From: JAFARZ01 sp035651595
GTDB lineage: Bacteria > Actinomycetota > Actinomycetes > Streptosporangiales > Streptosporangiaceae
Reading direction: 5' to 3'
Assembly (NCBI GenBank): GCA_035651595.1
Contig: DASRFJ010000272.1
Location: 1-13,340 of the forward strand
DNA length: 13,340 bases
Part shown: in pieces, positions 5,494-11,392 of the stretch
Layout of the letters: every line of letters starts with the position of its first letter
How positions within the stretch are numbered: the first letter of the stretch is position 1
Program-made: the position numbers and the translations under genes
Notes under the pieces: model-generated
Database searches by the model: none
The model's input: the letters and a program-made list of their open reading frames with translations, nothing else
What the model was told of the DNA's origin: nothing

Positions 5494-5679
5494 ATGATGA
5501 ACGAGGAACCGGCGCGCCTGCTGACGCCGGCAGAGGTAGCGGCGATGTTTCGTGTCGATCCCAAGACGGTCACACGCTGGTCGAAGTCCGGCAAGCTGAC
5601 ATCGATCCGCACCCTGGGAGGTCACCGCCGCTACCAGGAGTCCGAGGTCCGGGCCTTGATCCAGGTGTCCAGGTCGTGA
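5494..5679 (+). CDS. BldC-like MerR-type winged-helix DNA-binding protein (second copy)
   Basis: This 61-aa protein shares LLTPAEVAAMFRVDPKTVTR and the wing G-G-H-R-R-Y-Q with the copy at 1972-2163; the N- and C-terminal ends differ. ATG 5494 or 5497 could start it (Met-Met). The gene lies between the 77-aa gene and a possible zinc-ribbon gene whose GTG overlaps this stop by 4 nt, so a three-gene operon is likely. Because the DNA-binding face is nearly unchanged between the two copies, both should recognise the same direct-repeat sites, and the host BldC might too. Confidence 0.87.
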   Translation: MMNEEPARLLTPAEVAAMFRVDPKTVTRWSKSGKLTSIRTLGGHRRYQESEVRALIQVSRS

Positions 5680-5999
5680 CCGCATGCGGCAACTTCACGC
5701 CCAGCTCCGATCGGCCGCTCGTCTGCGCCACCTGCGGGTACATGCGCGCGAGTCACGGACCGCAAAGCCAATTTGATGCCCCAGGGCCTCCTCCCTGGGA
5801 AGGTGACCAGCCTGCATCGCTCCAGGTACAGCGGGCCGGTCACGGAGAGCCCTGGGCGTGTGGTAGCGTCCGTGGCTCTCCCCTGCGCGCCTACGAGCCG
5901 GGCCGGACGAACGTACCCCAGCCAGGCGTGACGTCGACTAGGCCGCGTTCGCGGAGGACCCCCAGCGCGCGGCGCGCGGTGTTCTTGGCCACGTCGTAA
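5676..5999 (+). CDS. Possible small zinc-ribbon-like protein
   Basis: GTG 5676 overlaps the BldC-like stop (GTGA), a classic coupling arrangement. The first 35 residues carry two Cys pairs' worth of ligands: C4, then V-C-A-T-C-G-Y with C17 and C20, and H27. This resembles short actinobacterial zinc-knuckle proteins. The frame stays open for 107 codons, but the second half is low-complexity, crosses two hairpins (5780-5799, 5844-5881) and lies antisense to the GntR gene. The real protein may be only the N-terminal part, or the frame may be fortuitous. Confidence 0.4.
   Translation: MTACGNFTPSSDRPLVCATCGYMRASHGPQSQFDAPGPPPWEGDQPASLQVQRAGHGEPWACGSVRGSPLRAYEPGRTNVPQPGVTSTRPRSRRTPSARRAVFLATS
5844..5881. 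terminator. Hairpin between convergent genes
   Basis: GGAGAGCC (5844-5851) pairs with GGCTCTCC (5874-5881), ending 9 nt from the GntR stop. A 7-bp stem at 5780-5799 precedes it. The position favours bidirectional termination. Confidence 0.45.
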
Positions 6000-6124
6000 T
6001 CCTGGCTTAGCGTCGTGATGCTCGGTACCCGCGCGCCTGGTGCCAGCTTGCCCGACCTGATCTGTTCTTCCAGCAGATTCGCGAGCTGTAGGTAGGGAGG
6101 CGCAGCCCCGTCGCGGTTGATCAT
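5891..6124 (-). CDS. Small GntR-family winged-helix regulator (second copy)
   Basis: The 77-aa protein begins MINRDGAAPPYLQLANLLEE. It contains the GntR turn L-A-P-G-A-R-V-P-S, the recognition helix region V-A-K-N-T-A-R-R-A-L-G-V-L and the wing G-W-G-T-F-V. Like the 1623-1856 protein it lacks any effector domain and has the same length. ATG 6124 is supported by TAGTGT exactly six bases upstream, the leaderless arrangement. It is divergent from the AlpA-like HTH gene at 6268, and the shared control region suggests it regulates that gene and itself. Confidence 0.87.
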   Translation of the reverse strand: MINRDGAAPPYLQLANLLEEQIRSGKLAPGARVPSITTLSQDYDVAKNTARRALGVLRERGLVDVTPGWGTFVRPGS

Positions 6125-6130
6125 GCCGGG

Positions 6131-6136
6131 ACACTA
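6131..6136 (-). promoter_or_regulatory. -10 element of a leaderless GntR transcript
   Basis: On the minus strand TAGTGT, then six bases, then ATG 6124. TANNNT-N6-RTG is the standard leaderless pattern in actinobacteria. A -35 is not obvious. Confidence 0.5.
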
Positions 6137-6172
6137 CCGGCCCAGCTCAGCCCAGACATTCCGGGGCATAGC

Positions 6173-6181
6173 AGACTAGAT
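6173..6181. promoter_or_regulatory. 9-mer shared with the other GntR promoter
   Basis: AGACTAGAT lies between the divergent GntR and HTH genes, just before the -35 of the latter. The same 9-mer is the centre of the palindrome at 1547-1561. It is a candidate operator half-site shared by the two GntR proteins. Confidence 0.3.
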
Positions 6182-6182
6182 C

Positions 6183-6212
6183 TTGGCATGCCTTAATACA
6201 GCTTGCTAGTGT
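6183..6212 (+). promoter_or_regulatory. Promoter for the AlpA-like HTH gene
   Basis: TTGGCA (6183-6188), an 18-bp spacer, then TAGTGT (6207-6212) form a good housekeeping-type promoter. It leaves a leader of about 50 nt that contains AGGAGG before ATG 6268. Confidence 0.45.
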
Positions 6213-6267
6213 GACCCATAGCTCCGCTCCTGTCACGATTCGTAAGGGACTTCGCATGAGGAGGGAC

Positions 6268-6591
6268 ATGAACAACGGCAGCCAGACAGAGCTCAGCGAG
6301 ATGAGCTTCCTCACCGTCAGCGAAGTGGCGCTGATCGTGCGCGTGTCAAAGATGACCGTGTACCGCCTGGTCCACTGCGGTGACCTGGAAGCGGTCAGGG
6401 TCGGCCGGTCCTTCCGGATTCCCGAGTCGTCAGTCGACAAGTACCTGAAGGAATCCTTCGTCGGGACAGAATCTGACGCGATGGCCTGGGAGCACCGCCG
6501 CGAGCAGCGCATGTTAGCTCTCAGACTCCCGCGCGGCCGGACCGTCCGAGTGTCCGCCCACCCCCCTCGGACAATCTCCTCCACCGGATAG
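6268..6591 (+). CDS. AlpA/excisionase-type helix-turn-helix protein
   Basis: The 107-aa protein has a MerR/excisionase-like domain at about residues 11-60: S-F-L-T-V-S-E-V-A-L-I-V-R-V-S-K-M-T-V-Y-R-L-V, then a wing with V-R-V-G-R-S-F-R-I-P. This matches the common actinobacterial HTH_17/excisionase-family DNA-binding proteins of about 70 aa. ATG 6268 follows AGGAGG closely; an in-frame ATG at 6256 is an alternative. Residues 70-107 are an Arg/Pro-rich extension not usual in the family. It is the best-placed candidate for the activator of the transfer operon or for the directionality factor, but it is not next to the integrase, so its role is inferred only from the family. Confidence 0.85.
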   Translation: MNNGSQTELSEMSFLTVSEVALIVRVSKMTVYRLVHCGDLEAVRVGRSFRIPESSVDKYLKESFVGTESDAMAWEHRREQRMLALRLPRGRTVRVSAHPPRTISSTG

Positions 6592-7025
6592 CCGCGCGGA
6601 TGGGGTCGCCCCTCGTGGTCCTTCCGCTGGCCCGGTGCCCACGGCCCGCCCCCACAACTCCACAGCGCCTCCCCGCCTCGGGAGGGACCGCCCGCCCGTG
6701 CGTCCACGCTCACGGTCAGGTGCTGCGGGGCGGGGAGGTCATGAACTCCCGGGGCAGCGGCCTGAGGTCCACAAGACCGCCGCGTCCGGCCCCGGGACGG
6801 AACGCCCCCGCTGTCCAGTACTTCTCACTCAACGGCAGCGGAGCGCAGACGTACCATGGGCAGCGCGGGGCGTTCCTGGAGGCACCACGCGCGAGGTGAT
6901 CCGCTCAGGCAGTTTCCTTCCCCGCGCAATATGAAGCGCCCGTCCGAGGAGTCGTAGCCACGGGCGGCGACCGCGGTTCATGTGCGTACCGGGTTGTGGT
7001 GGTGACTGGTGGTAATAATGGGGGA
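6592..7025. other. Mostly non-coding stretch before the transfer operon
   Basis: No recognisable domain is seen on either strand. There is a short hairpin (CCTCCC with GGGAGG, about 6668-6685) and a short frame at 6741. The region must carry the promoter of the operon starting near 7026, but I cannot point to a convincing -35/-10 pair. Confidence 0.35.
6741..6899 (+). CDS. Possible 52-aa hypothetical protein
   Basis: ATG 6741 follows GGGGAGG, and the frame closes at TGA 6897-6899. The first half is Arg/Pro-rich, the second less biased (APAVQYFSLNGSGAQTY). No family is recognised. Listed because of the ribosome site; could be spurious. Confidence 0.25.
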   Translation: MNSRGSGLRSTRPPRPAPGRNAPAVQYFSLNGSGAQTYHGQRGAFLEAPRAR

Positions 7026-7754
7026 ATGGGGGTTCAGCGCGGCGCGGTCACCGTCACTACGGGGCGGCGGGCGGATGCGGGGGTGATCCGGCCGGGCGCG
7101 CGGGATATCGCGGGCCTGTCGCTGTGCGGGGAGCATTACGGGGCGCCGTATGATCTGCTGGCCGCCGCGCTGGGCGTGCAGCCGGCCCGGCTGCGGGGGA
7201 TCACGGGCAGGTGGCGGGCGGCGGGGTACGCGGCGACGGGCCGGCTGGGGCCGGGTCCGTCGTGGTGCTGGCTGACCGCGCGGGGGATGGAGGCGGCCGG
7301 GCTGCCGTACCCGGCTGCCGCGCCGAAGCTGACCCGTCTGGCGCATGTCCGCGCGGTGCTGGCGGCCCGCCTGTGGCTGTCGTCGGCGGACGTGTATACG
7401 GCGGGGCGGGCGTGGTGGGAGTCGGAGCGGCGGCTCCGTGCCGCGATCGGCACGGTGCCGGCGCCGCACGTGGCCGATGCGGAGATCCACTGGCCTTCGG
7501 TCGACGGGGGCCGGTACGGGGGGCAGGTGTGGGCGGTTGAGGTGGAGCTGACGCCGAAGACGCAGGCCCGCACGGCGGGGATCATGTCGGGGCTGCTGTC
7601 GGGCCGGGTGCGGTATGCCCAGGTGGTGTACCTGACCACGCCGGCGTCGCGTCCGGTGGTGACCCGTTCCGCGCAATCGCTTCCCGCAGGCCAGCGGGAC
7701 AAGATCGCGATCCGTGACCTGCCCGCGACCGCGTACATGCCGGGGGTCCCGTGA
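7026..7754 (+). CDS. Replication-relaxation-like protein (winged helix plus nuclease-like fold)
   Basis: From ATG 7026 this is 242 aa; in-frame GTG codons at 6996-7004 could add up to 10 residues. The N-terminal third reads as a winged helix (L-A-A-A-L-G-V, then L-R-G-I-T-G-R-W-R-A-A-G-Y, then a W-C-W-L-T wing). The later part has D151 and the signature V-W-A-V-E-V-E-L-T-P-K (E172, E174, K178), the PD-(D/E)XK-like arrangement of the Replic_Relax family. Members occur next to conjugation ATPases in actinobacterial and Firmicute elements and are thought to act at plasmid or transfer origins; their biochemistry is poorly known. The stop overlaps the next start (GTGA), so it is coupled to the ATPase. 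Inference: it recognises or prepares the transfer DNA for that ATPase. Confidence 0.72.
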   Translation: MGVQRGAVTVTTGRRADAGVIRPGARDIAGLSLCGEHYGAPYDLLAAALGVQPARLRGITGRWRAAGYAATGRLGPGPSWCWLTARGMEAAGLPYPAAAPKLTRLAHVRAVLAARLWLSSADVYTAGRAWWESERRLRAAIGTVPAPHVADAEIHWPSVDGGRYGGQVWAVEVELTPKTQARTAGIMSGLLSGRVRYAQVVYLTTPASRPVVTRSAQSLPAGQRDKIAIRDLPATAYMPGVP

Positions 7755-9628
7755 CCCGCCGCGTCCGCTACGTGAGCCTGCGCGCCCGCGCCGGGTGGTG
7801 GCTGGCGGGCGTGGCCGTGAAACTGGCCGGGTGGCTCGCTATCGCCGCCGTGGCCGCCGCCGTGTGGCCGCTCACCCTGACCGCAGCAGCGGGGTACGGG
7901 GCGGCGTGGCTGCGCGGGTGGCCGCCGGCCCGGCTGTGGCGCGCCGCCGCCTGGTCACTGGCGATGACCGCCGTGTACCTGCTCGCCGCCGCTGTGGCGC
8001 ACGGCACGTGGCAGGCGGTCGCGCTGGCCCCGGTACGGGACTGGCGGCTGTCCTGGCACCAGGCCGCGAACGGGAACCTGGCCGCCGCGTTCCTCGTGAC
8101 CGTCCCTGTGGCGGTCCCGGCCGGCCTGGCATTGGCCGGGGTGGCGTGGGCGTGGCGGATCTACGCCATCACCACCGGCCTGGCCGGCCTGACCGCGAGC
8201 GCGCCCATGGTCTTCGATGCCCGGCAGTGGCGCCGGCAGGCCCGCGCCGCTGCCGCCCGGCTCGCCGCGCCGGGCGCGGTCCCGCTGTACGCATCCGGGG
8301 ACCGCATCCCGGTCGGCGCTGTCATCCGCGCGGTAGGCCGCCGGTGGCGGCCGGTCCTGGCCGTGCCGTTCACCGCGCTGGCCCGGCATATGGTGATCGT
8401 CGGTGCGACCGGCGCCGGCAAGACGAACCTGATGATGCGGCTATGGGCCGGCTGGTTCACCGCCGCCCTCAGAGCCACCGCCAGCGGCGGACGCCGCCCG
8501 CTGCTGGTCGTGATGGACTGCAAAGGGGGCCCGGACGCACGGGCGAAAGCCGCCCGTGCCCGCCGCCTGCTGTACGGGGCCGGCGCCCGCCGCGTCGCGA
8601 TCTGGCCCGATGAGGCCGCCCTGTCCCTGTGGGACGTACCGCCTGCTGAGCTTGCGGTCCTGCTGTACCAGATGGTGGAGACCGGCGCCGGCGCCGCCGC
8701 GTTCTACGCCGACATCCTCCAGGCCGTCATCATCTTGGCCGTCAAGGCGCCGCCCGGCCCGCCCGTCAGCGCCGCCGAGTTCCTGGCCCGGCTGGACCGG
8801 GCCTGGCTGGAGACCGCGTACGGCGACGGGCAGCATCCGGAGCAGGCAGCCCGCGTCCGTTCCGCCCGCACCCACCTGCCCGACATCCACCTGCGCCTGT
8901 CCACCCTGCTGGCCAGGCTCGGCCCCGCCCTGGACGGAGGCGGGACGCTGGCTGATGCGGACGCCTGGTACTGCATCCTGGAAGGCACCCGCGAGAAATC
9001 CGTGGCCGAAGCGCAGGCCATGGCCATTACCGAACTCGTCGCGCACGCCGCGACAAGCCCGGAAGCGGCCCCACGCGCGATGCTGCTGGCCGCCGACGAC
9101 TACTCGGCGGTGTCGCGGCGGGTGCCGTTGTCGAACCTGTACGAGCGGGGCCGGTCGCTCGGCATCGGCGTGCAGGTATCGGCCCAGTCCTGGCAGGGTC
9201 TCGGCGCCGACGACGACGAACGGTACCGGATCACCGCGACCGCAGACGGCGGCGTGTGGGTCATGCACACCCCCTACCCCGAGCCGCTGTGCCGGCTCGC
9301 CGGGACGCGCCGGGTCCTGGAGACCGCCCGTCACCTGATCGGCGCCGGGTGGGGGGATGAGGGCACCACCCGTGAGCAGCACGCCTGGATCGCTGACCCG
9401 GACATCATCCGCCGCCTCACCACCGGGCAGGCGTGCTATATCCGCCACGGCGCGGCGACCTTCGTGCAGGTCGCCCGGCCGCGCCCGTCCCCGTTGACCC
9501 TGACCGCCGCGCCCCGCCCGGCCGTGCCCGAGCCGTCCCCGCCGACGCTGCCGCCGCCCCGGCCCGCCCCGCCCGAGGGACGGGCACCGGACCTGGCCGA
9601 CATGCTAGGCCCCGAGGCCGCGCCATGA
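7751..9628 (+). CDS. Membrane-anchored FtsK/VirD4-type DNA-translocating ATPase
   Basis: This 625-aa protein has hydrophobic segments at about residues 17-53, 65-84 and 110-140, then a RecA-like motor. Walker A is GATGAGKT (218-225); a Walker B-type strand is L-L-V-V-M-D (251-256); A-M-L-L-A-A-D-D-Y (443-451) is a second acidic strand; G-V-Q-V-S-A-Q-S (473-480) resembles the Q-S motif of VirD4/HerA motors. The tail (about 555-625) is Pro-rich with no FtsK gamma winged helix. The likely role is pumping DNA across the membrane during conjugation, as Streptomyces TraB or a type IV coupling protein does. It starts at GTG 7751 inside the previous stop and ends overlapping the J-domain ATG (ATGA). 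Which of the two ATPase families is closer needs a profile search. Confidence 0.87.
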   Translation: MTRRVRYVSLRARAGWWLAGVAVKLAGWLAIAAVAAAVWPLTLTAAAGYGAAWLRGWPPARLWRAAAWSLAMTAVYLLAAAVAHGTWQAVALAPVRDWRLSWHQAANGNLAAAFLVTVPVAVPAGLALAGVAWAWRIYAITTGLAGLTASAPMVFDARQWRRQARAAAARLAAPGAVPLYASGDRIPVGAVIRAVGRRWRPVLAVPFTALARHMVIVGATGAGKTNLMMRLWAGWFTAALRATASGGRRPLLVVMDCKGGPDARAKAARARRLLYGAGARRVAIWPDEAALSLWDVPPAELAVLLYQMVETGAGAAAFYADILQAVIILAVKAPPGPPVSAAEFLARLDRAWLETAYGDGQHPEQAARVRSARTHLPDIHLRLSTLLARLGPALDGGGTLADADAWYCILEGTREKSVAEAQAMAITELVAHAATSPEAAPRAMLLAADDYSAVSRRVPLSNLYERGRSLGIGVQVSAQSWQGLGADDDERYRITATADGGVWVMHTPYPEPLCRLAGTRRVLETARHLIGAGWGDEGTTREQHAWIADPDIIRRLTTGQACYIRHGAATFVQVARPRPSPLTLTAAPRPAVPEPSPPTLPPPRPAPPEGRAPDLADMLGPEAAP

Positions 9629-10143
9629 CCCCCGCCCCGGACCCGTTCGCGGCGCTGGGGTTGCCGGCCCGCCCGGACCTGACTGATGAGCAGGTCCGGC
9701 AGGCGTGGCGGAAGACCGCCGCGGCGACCCATCCCGACCGCAAGGACGGCGGCGACACCGCCCGTTACACCGCCGCCGTGGCCGCCTACGCCCAGCTCCG
9801 CACCCGGTGGGGACGCAGCGAGGCATACGCCGACCTGGCCGCCGCCCGCGCCGTCACCGACCCGGCCGCGCCCCCCGATGACGACGAGCACCAGGGCGCG
9901 GCAGCCGTCCGGCCCGGCACCCGCGCCGCCGCCTTGGTCTCCTCGGCCCGCTTGCTGCCCGCCCGCATCCGCCATGGCCGCCCGCTGCGGGTGGCCGCAC
10001 GCGCTGTCACCGCCGCCGTGGCCTGCCTGCTCGTGCTGCACATCATCGGCGGGCATCCGGCCGCGCCCGCGCTCGTCGCCGGGATCACGCTGTGGTGGCT
10101 GCTCACCGCCCGCGCCGACCTGGCTCCCCTCCCCGGACGGTAA
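9625..10143 (+). CDS. J-domain (DnaJ-like) protein with two C-terminal membrane segments
   Basis: The 172-aa protein carries a J domain at about residues 4-62 with the diagnostic H-P-D (36-38) in A-A-T-H-P-D-R-K. An acidic linker (P-D-D-D-E-H) follows, then two hydrophobic helices at about 122-142 and 146-161 ending in W-W-L-L. J domains stimulate Hsp70 ATPase, so this protein could bring DnaK to a membrane complex, presumably that of the ATPase encoded just upstream, with which it shares a 4-nt overlap. The membrane tail is duplicated at 3646-3828. The class is unlike cellular DnaJ, which is soluble and has Gly/Phe and zinc regions. Confidence 0.83.
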   Translation: MTPAPDPFAALGLPARPDLTDEQVRQAWRKTAAATHPDRKDGGDTARYTAAVAAYAQLRTRWGRSEAYADLAAARAVTDPAAPPDDDEHQGAAAVRPGTRAAALVSSARLLPARIRHGRPLRVAARAVTAAVACLLVLHIIGGHPAAPALVAGITLWWLLTARADLAPLPGR

Positions 10144-10246
10144 AGACACAGCGATGACCGCCACCCGCCCGCGCCGCGCAGGCCGCGTACAGTGCCCGCA
10201 CAGCGGCACGAACCCGTGTGCGGGCACTGTGCGCCCCTGCCGGGGC
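9973..10246 (+). repeat. Transfer-operon 3' end, original of the duplicated segment
   Basis: This is the intact-context copy of the segment repeated at 3646-3923. It spans the J-protein membrane tail, its stop and the following 18-bp hairpin. I treat it as the parent because it is continuous with the full gene. Confidence 0.8.
10185..10234 (+). terminator. Conserved 18-bp hairpin just after the transfer operon
   Basis: The core ACAGTGCCCGCACA (10189-10202) pairs perfectly with 10217-10230. Allowing one T-G pair, the stem extends to 18 bp. The copy at 3857-3910 also has 18 bp with one wobble at a different pair, so the fold has been kept while bases changed. It lies 42 nt after the J-protein stop: a terminator or RNA 3'-end stabiliser is likely. 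A second small hairpin (CGCCCC with GGGGCG) follows at once. Confidence 0.6.
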
Positions 10247-10305
10247 GTGAGGTGCCCGCCGGCCAGCGCAAACCCGCCTGCTCCATGCCGGCGCCGCGCG
10301 CCTGA
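10192..10305 (+). CDS. Very doubtful 37-aa Cys-containing frame
   Basis: GTG 10192 opens VPAQRHEPVCGHCAPLPGR and ends at TGA 10303-10305. The C-G-H-C-A-P-L-P-G stretch can also be read in the 3.9-kb copy, but there the frame is shifted relative to the same GTG by the 4-nt loop difference. Most of it lies in hairpin arms. Listed because small zinc-knuckle proteins do occur beside actinobacterial transfer genes. Confidence 0.18.
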   Translation: MPAQRHEPVCGHCAPLPGREVPAGQRKPACSMPAPRA

Positions 10306-10352
10306 CCTCACCCCCACAACCCGAGGGCGAGGTCAGGCGCGCGGCGCCGGCA
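10286..10352. terminator. 24-bp perfect GC hairpin
   Basis: 10286-10309 (TGCCGGCGCCGCGCGCCTGA then CCTC) is perfectly complementary to 10329-10352 across a 19-nt loop. It is one of the strongest stems in the window. Termination of the transfer operon is the simplest reading; a cruciform or nick-region role is possible because of what follows. Confidence 0.65.
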
Positions 10353-10396
10353 CTCCACAGGCACAACCGCACTGGCCGGCGGTCACCTCACCCAAG

Positions 10397-10703
10397 ATCA
10401 AGGTCAAGGTCAAAAGCAAAACCAGTGCACATGACCGTGGAAGGTGCATGGCGGGCGTGGTCCCGGGCTGGGATGGCCGCTGCGCGGCCCCTCCGTCGCA
10501 TCCCGAAGGCTCCGGGAACGCGGAAGGTGCACAGGAGGCCGCTGCGCGGCCCCTCCGTCGCATCCGCAGTCACCAGCAGACGCGGAAGGCGCACCGCTGC
10601 GCAGGCCGCTGCGCGGCCCCTCCGCCGCCTTCGGCCGTCGCCGGCAAATGCGGAAGGTGCAGCACCATGGCTGAACCCTGCGCCGGTACAGGCGGAAGGT
10701 GCA
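10397..10703 (+). repeat. Short-repeat array downstream of the transfer operon
   Basis: Three tandem hexamers (ATCAAG, GTCAAG, GTCAAA at 10397-10414) lead into five copies of GCGGAAGGTGCA or a one-base variant at 10437, 10520, 10582, 10650 and 10692. Interleaved are three copies of a hairpin unit, GGCCGCTGCGCGGCCCCTCC or near, starting at 10475, 10537 and 10604. The hairpin period is 62-67 bp. The rest of 10144-11146 has no convincing gene. Streptomyces transfer loci (clt) are short-repeat regions beside tra, so this is the best clt candidate. Confidence 0.65.
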
Positions 10704-10905
10704 CGGCAGCCAGGGCCGGGGTATCGCGCGGGTACGCGGGGAAGCCGCCAGCACCACGGCCAGAGCATTCCGCGCCCTCCGGGCACTCTTCTTTTGGGCG
10801 GCGCGAAGACCGCGCGCCGCAAGAGCGCGCCTCCGGCGGGGCCTCGGGCTCCAGGATGGACGTTTCCGGCAAACCGGACAGAAGGGTTGTGGCTGAGGTG
10901 ATGGC

Positions 10906-11034
10906 TGTCCCATCCCGACGCCATCGGCCAGGGCCAGCCGAGCAGGCCGGCCCCGCCCCGTCAAGCCAAACCCGCTTGACGGGGCAGGGCCGGCCCGCTC
11001 CCCGGAGGGTGGCCGACGGCGACGGGATGGGACA
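10906..11034. repeat. Nested double palindrome
   Basis: The outer arms at 10906-10930 and 11010-11034 (25 bp, two mismatches) enclose inner arms at 10945-10966 and 10974-10995 (22 bp, one mismatch that is a G-U pair in minus-strand RNA) with a 7-nt CAAACCC loop. The whole 129 bp can fold as one bulged hairpin. It sits about 110 bp before the small gene preceding the integrase. Confidence 0.65.
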
Positions 11035-11146
11035 CCCGCCCGGAATATGGCGCGTCCGCGCCCGCAAGAACCAGGCCCGCCGCGCCCCGCGACGCGCAGC
11101 AGGAAATGCGCGCAGCGCGAATTCGGTGCACAGCTACGGGGGATAA

Positions 11147-11392
11147 ATGGACGGTAATAAATCACCGGAAAAGACCGGGAATGGCGACGCTATTTCACCC
11201 GGGATTATCGACCCGGGGCGCGTTATCAGCTATAATCTGAGTGAAGGGGAAAGGCCGGGCGGCATAAAAGTCCGGTACAAGATCAGGATAGCGGCCGGCC
11301 GGCGCGCGAAAGTGATTGACGCGCGGCAGGCCGAGATCATCAGGGAGGTACTGGAATGGTCACGCCAGCACAGGCAGCGCAGAACCCGGTAA
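11147..11392 (+). CDS. Small protein overlapping the integrase start; candidate integrase accessory factor
   Basis: The 81-aa protein starts MDGNKSPEKTGNGDAIS and contains a strand-rich middle (V-R-Y-K-I-R-I-A-A-G-R-R) and a closing helix (D-A-R-Q-A-E-I-I-R-E-V-L-E-W). It is basic, with no classic HTH that I can see. Its first 40 codons are clearly less GC-rich than the neighbours. GGGGG lies a few bases before ATG 11147. The integrase ATG is at 11356, inside this gene by 37 nt, so the two are co-translated. Small genes in this position sometimes encode the recombination directionality factor of serine integrases; that is inference from position only. Confidence 0.72.
   Translation: MDGNKSPEKTGNGDAISPGIIDPGRVISYNLSEGERPGGIKVRYKIRIAAGRRAKVIDARQAEIIREVLEWSRQHRQRRTR

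Noticed and set aside
10437..10703. Possible CRISPR array
   Set aside because: Repeat units are short, interleaved with hairpin units and irregularly spaced; spacers are not unique in kind and no cas genes are present.
9686..11146. 486-codon open frame on the plus strand overlapping the J-domain gene and the repeat region
   Set aside because: It is out of frame with the clear J-domain protein, Pro/Arg-rich, and reads through several long hairpins. Cys clusters come from the inverted repeats.
10410..11165. 251-codon minus-strand frame with repeated C-T-F-R segments
   Set aside because: The repeats are simply translations of the GCGGAAGGTGCA array; no plausible fold or ribosome site.
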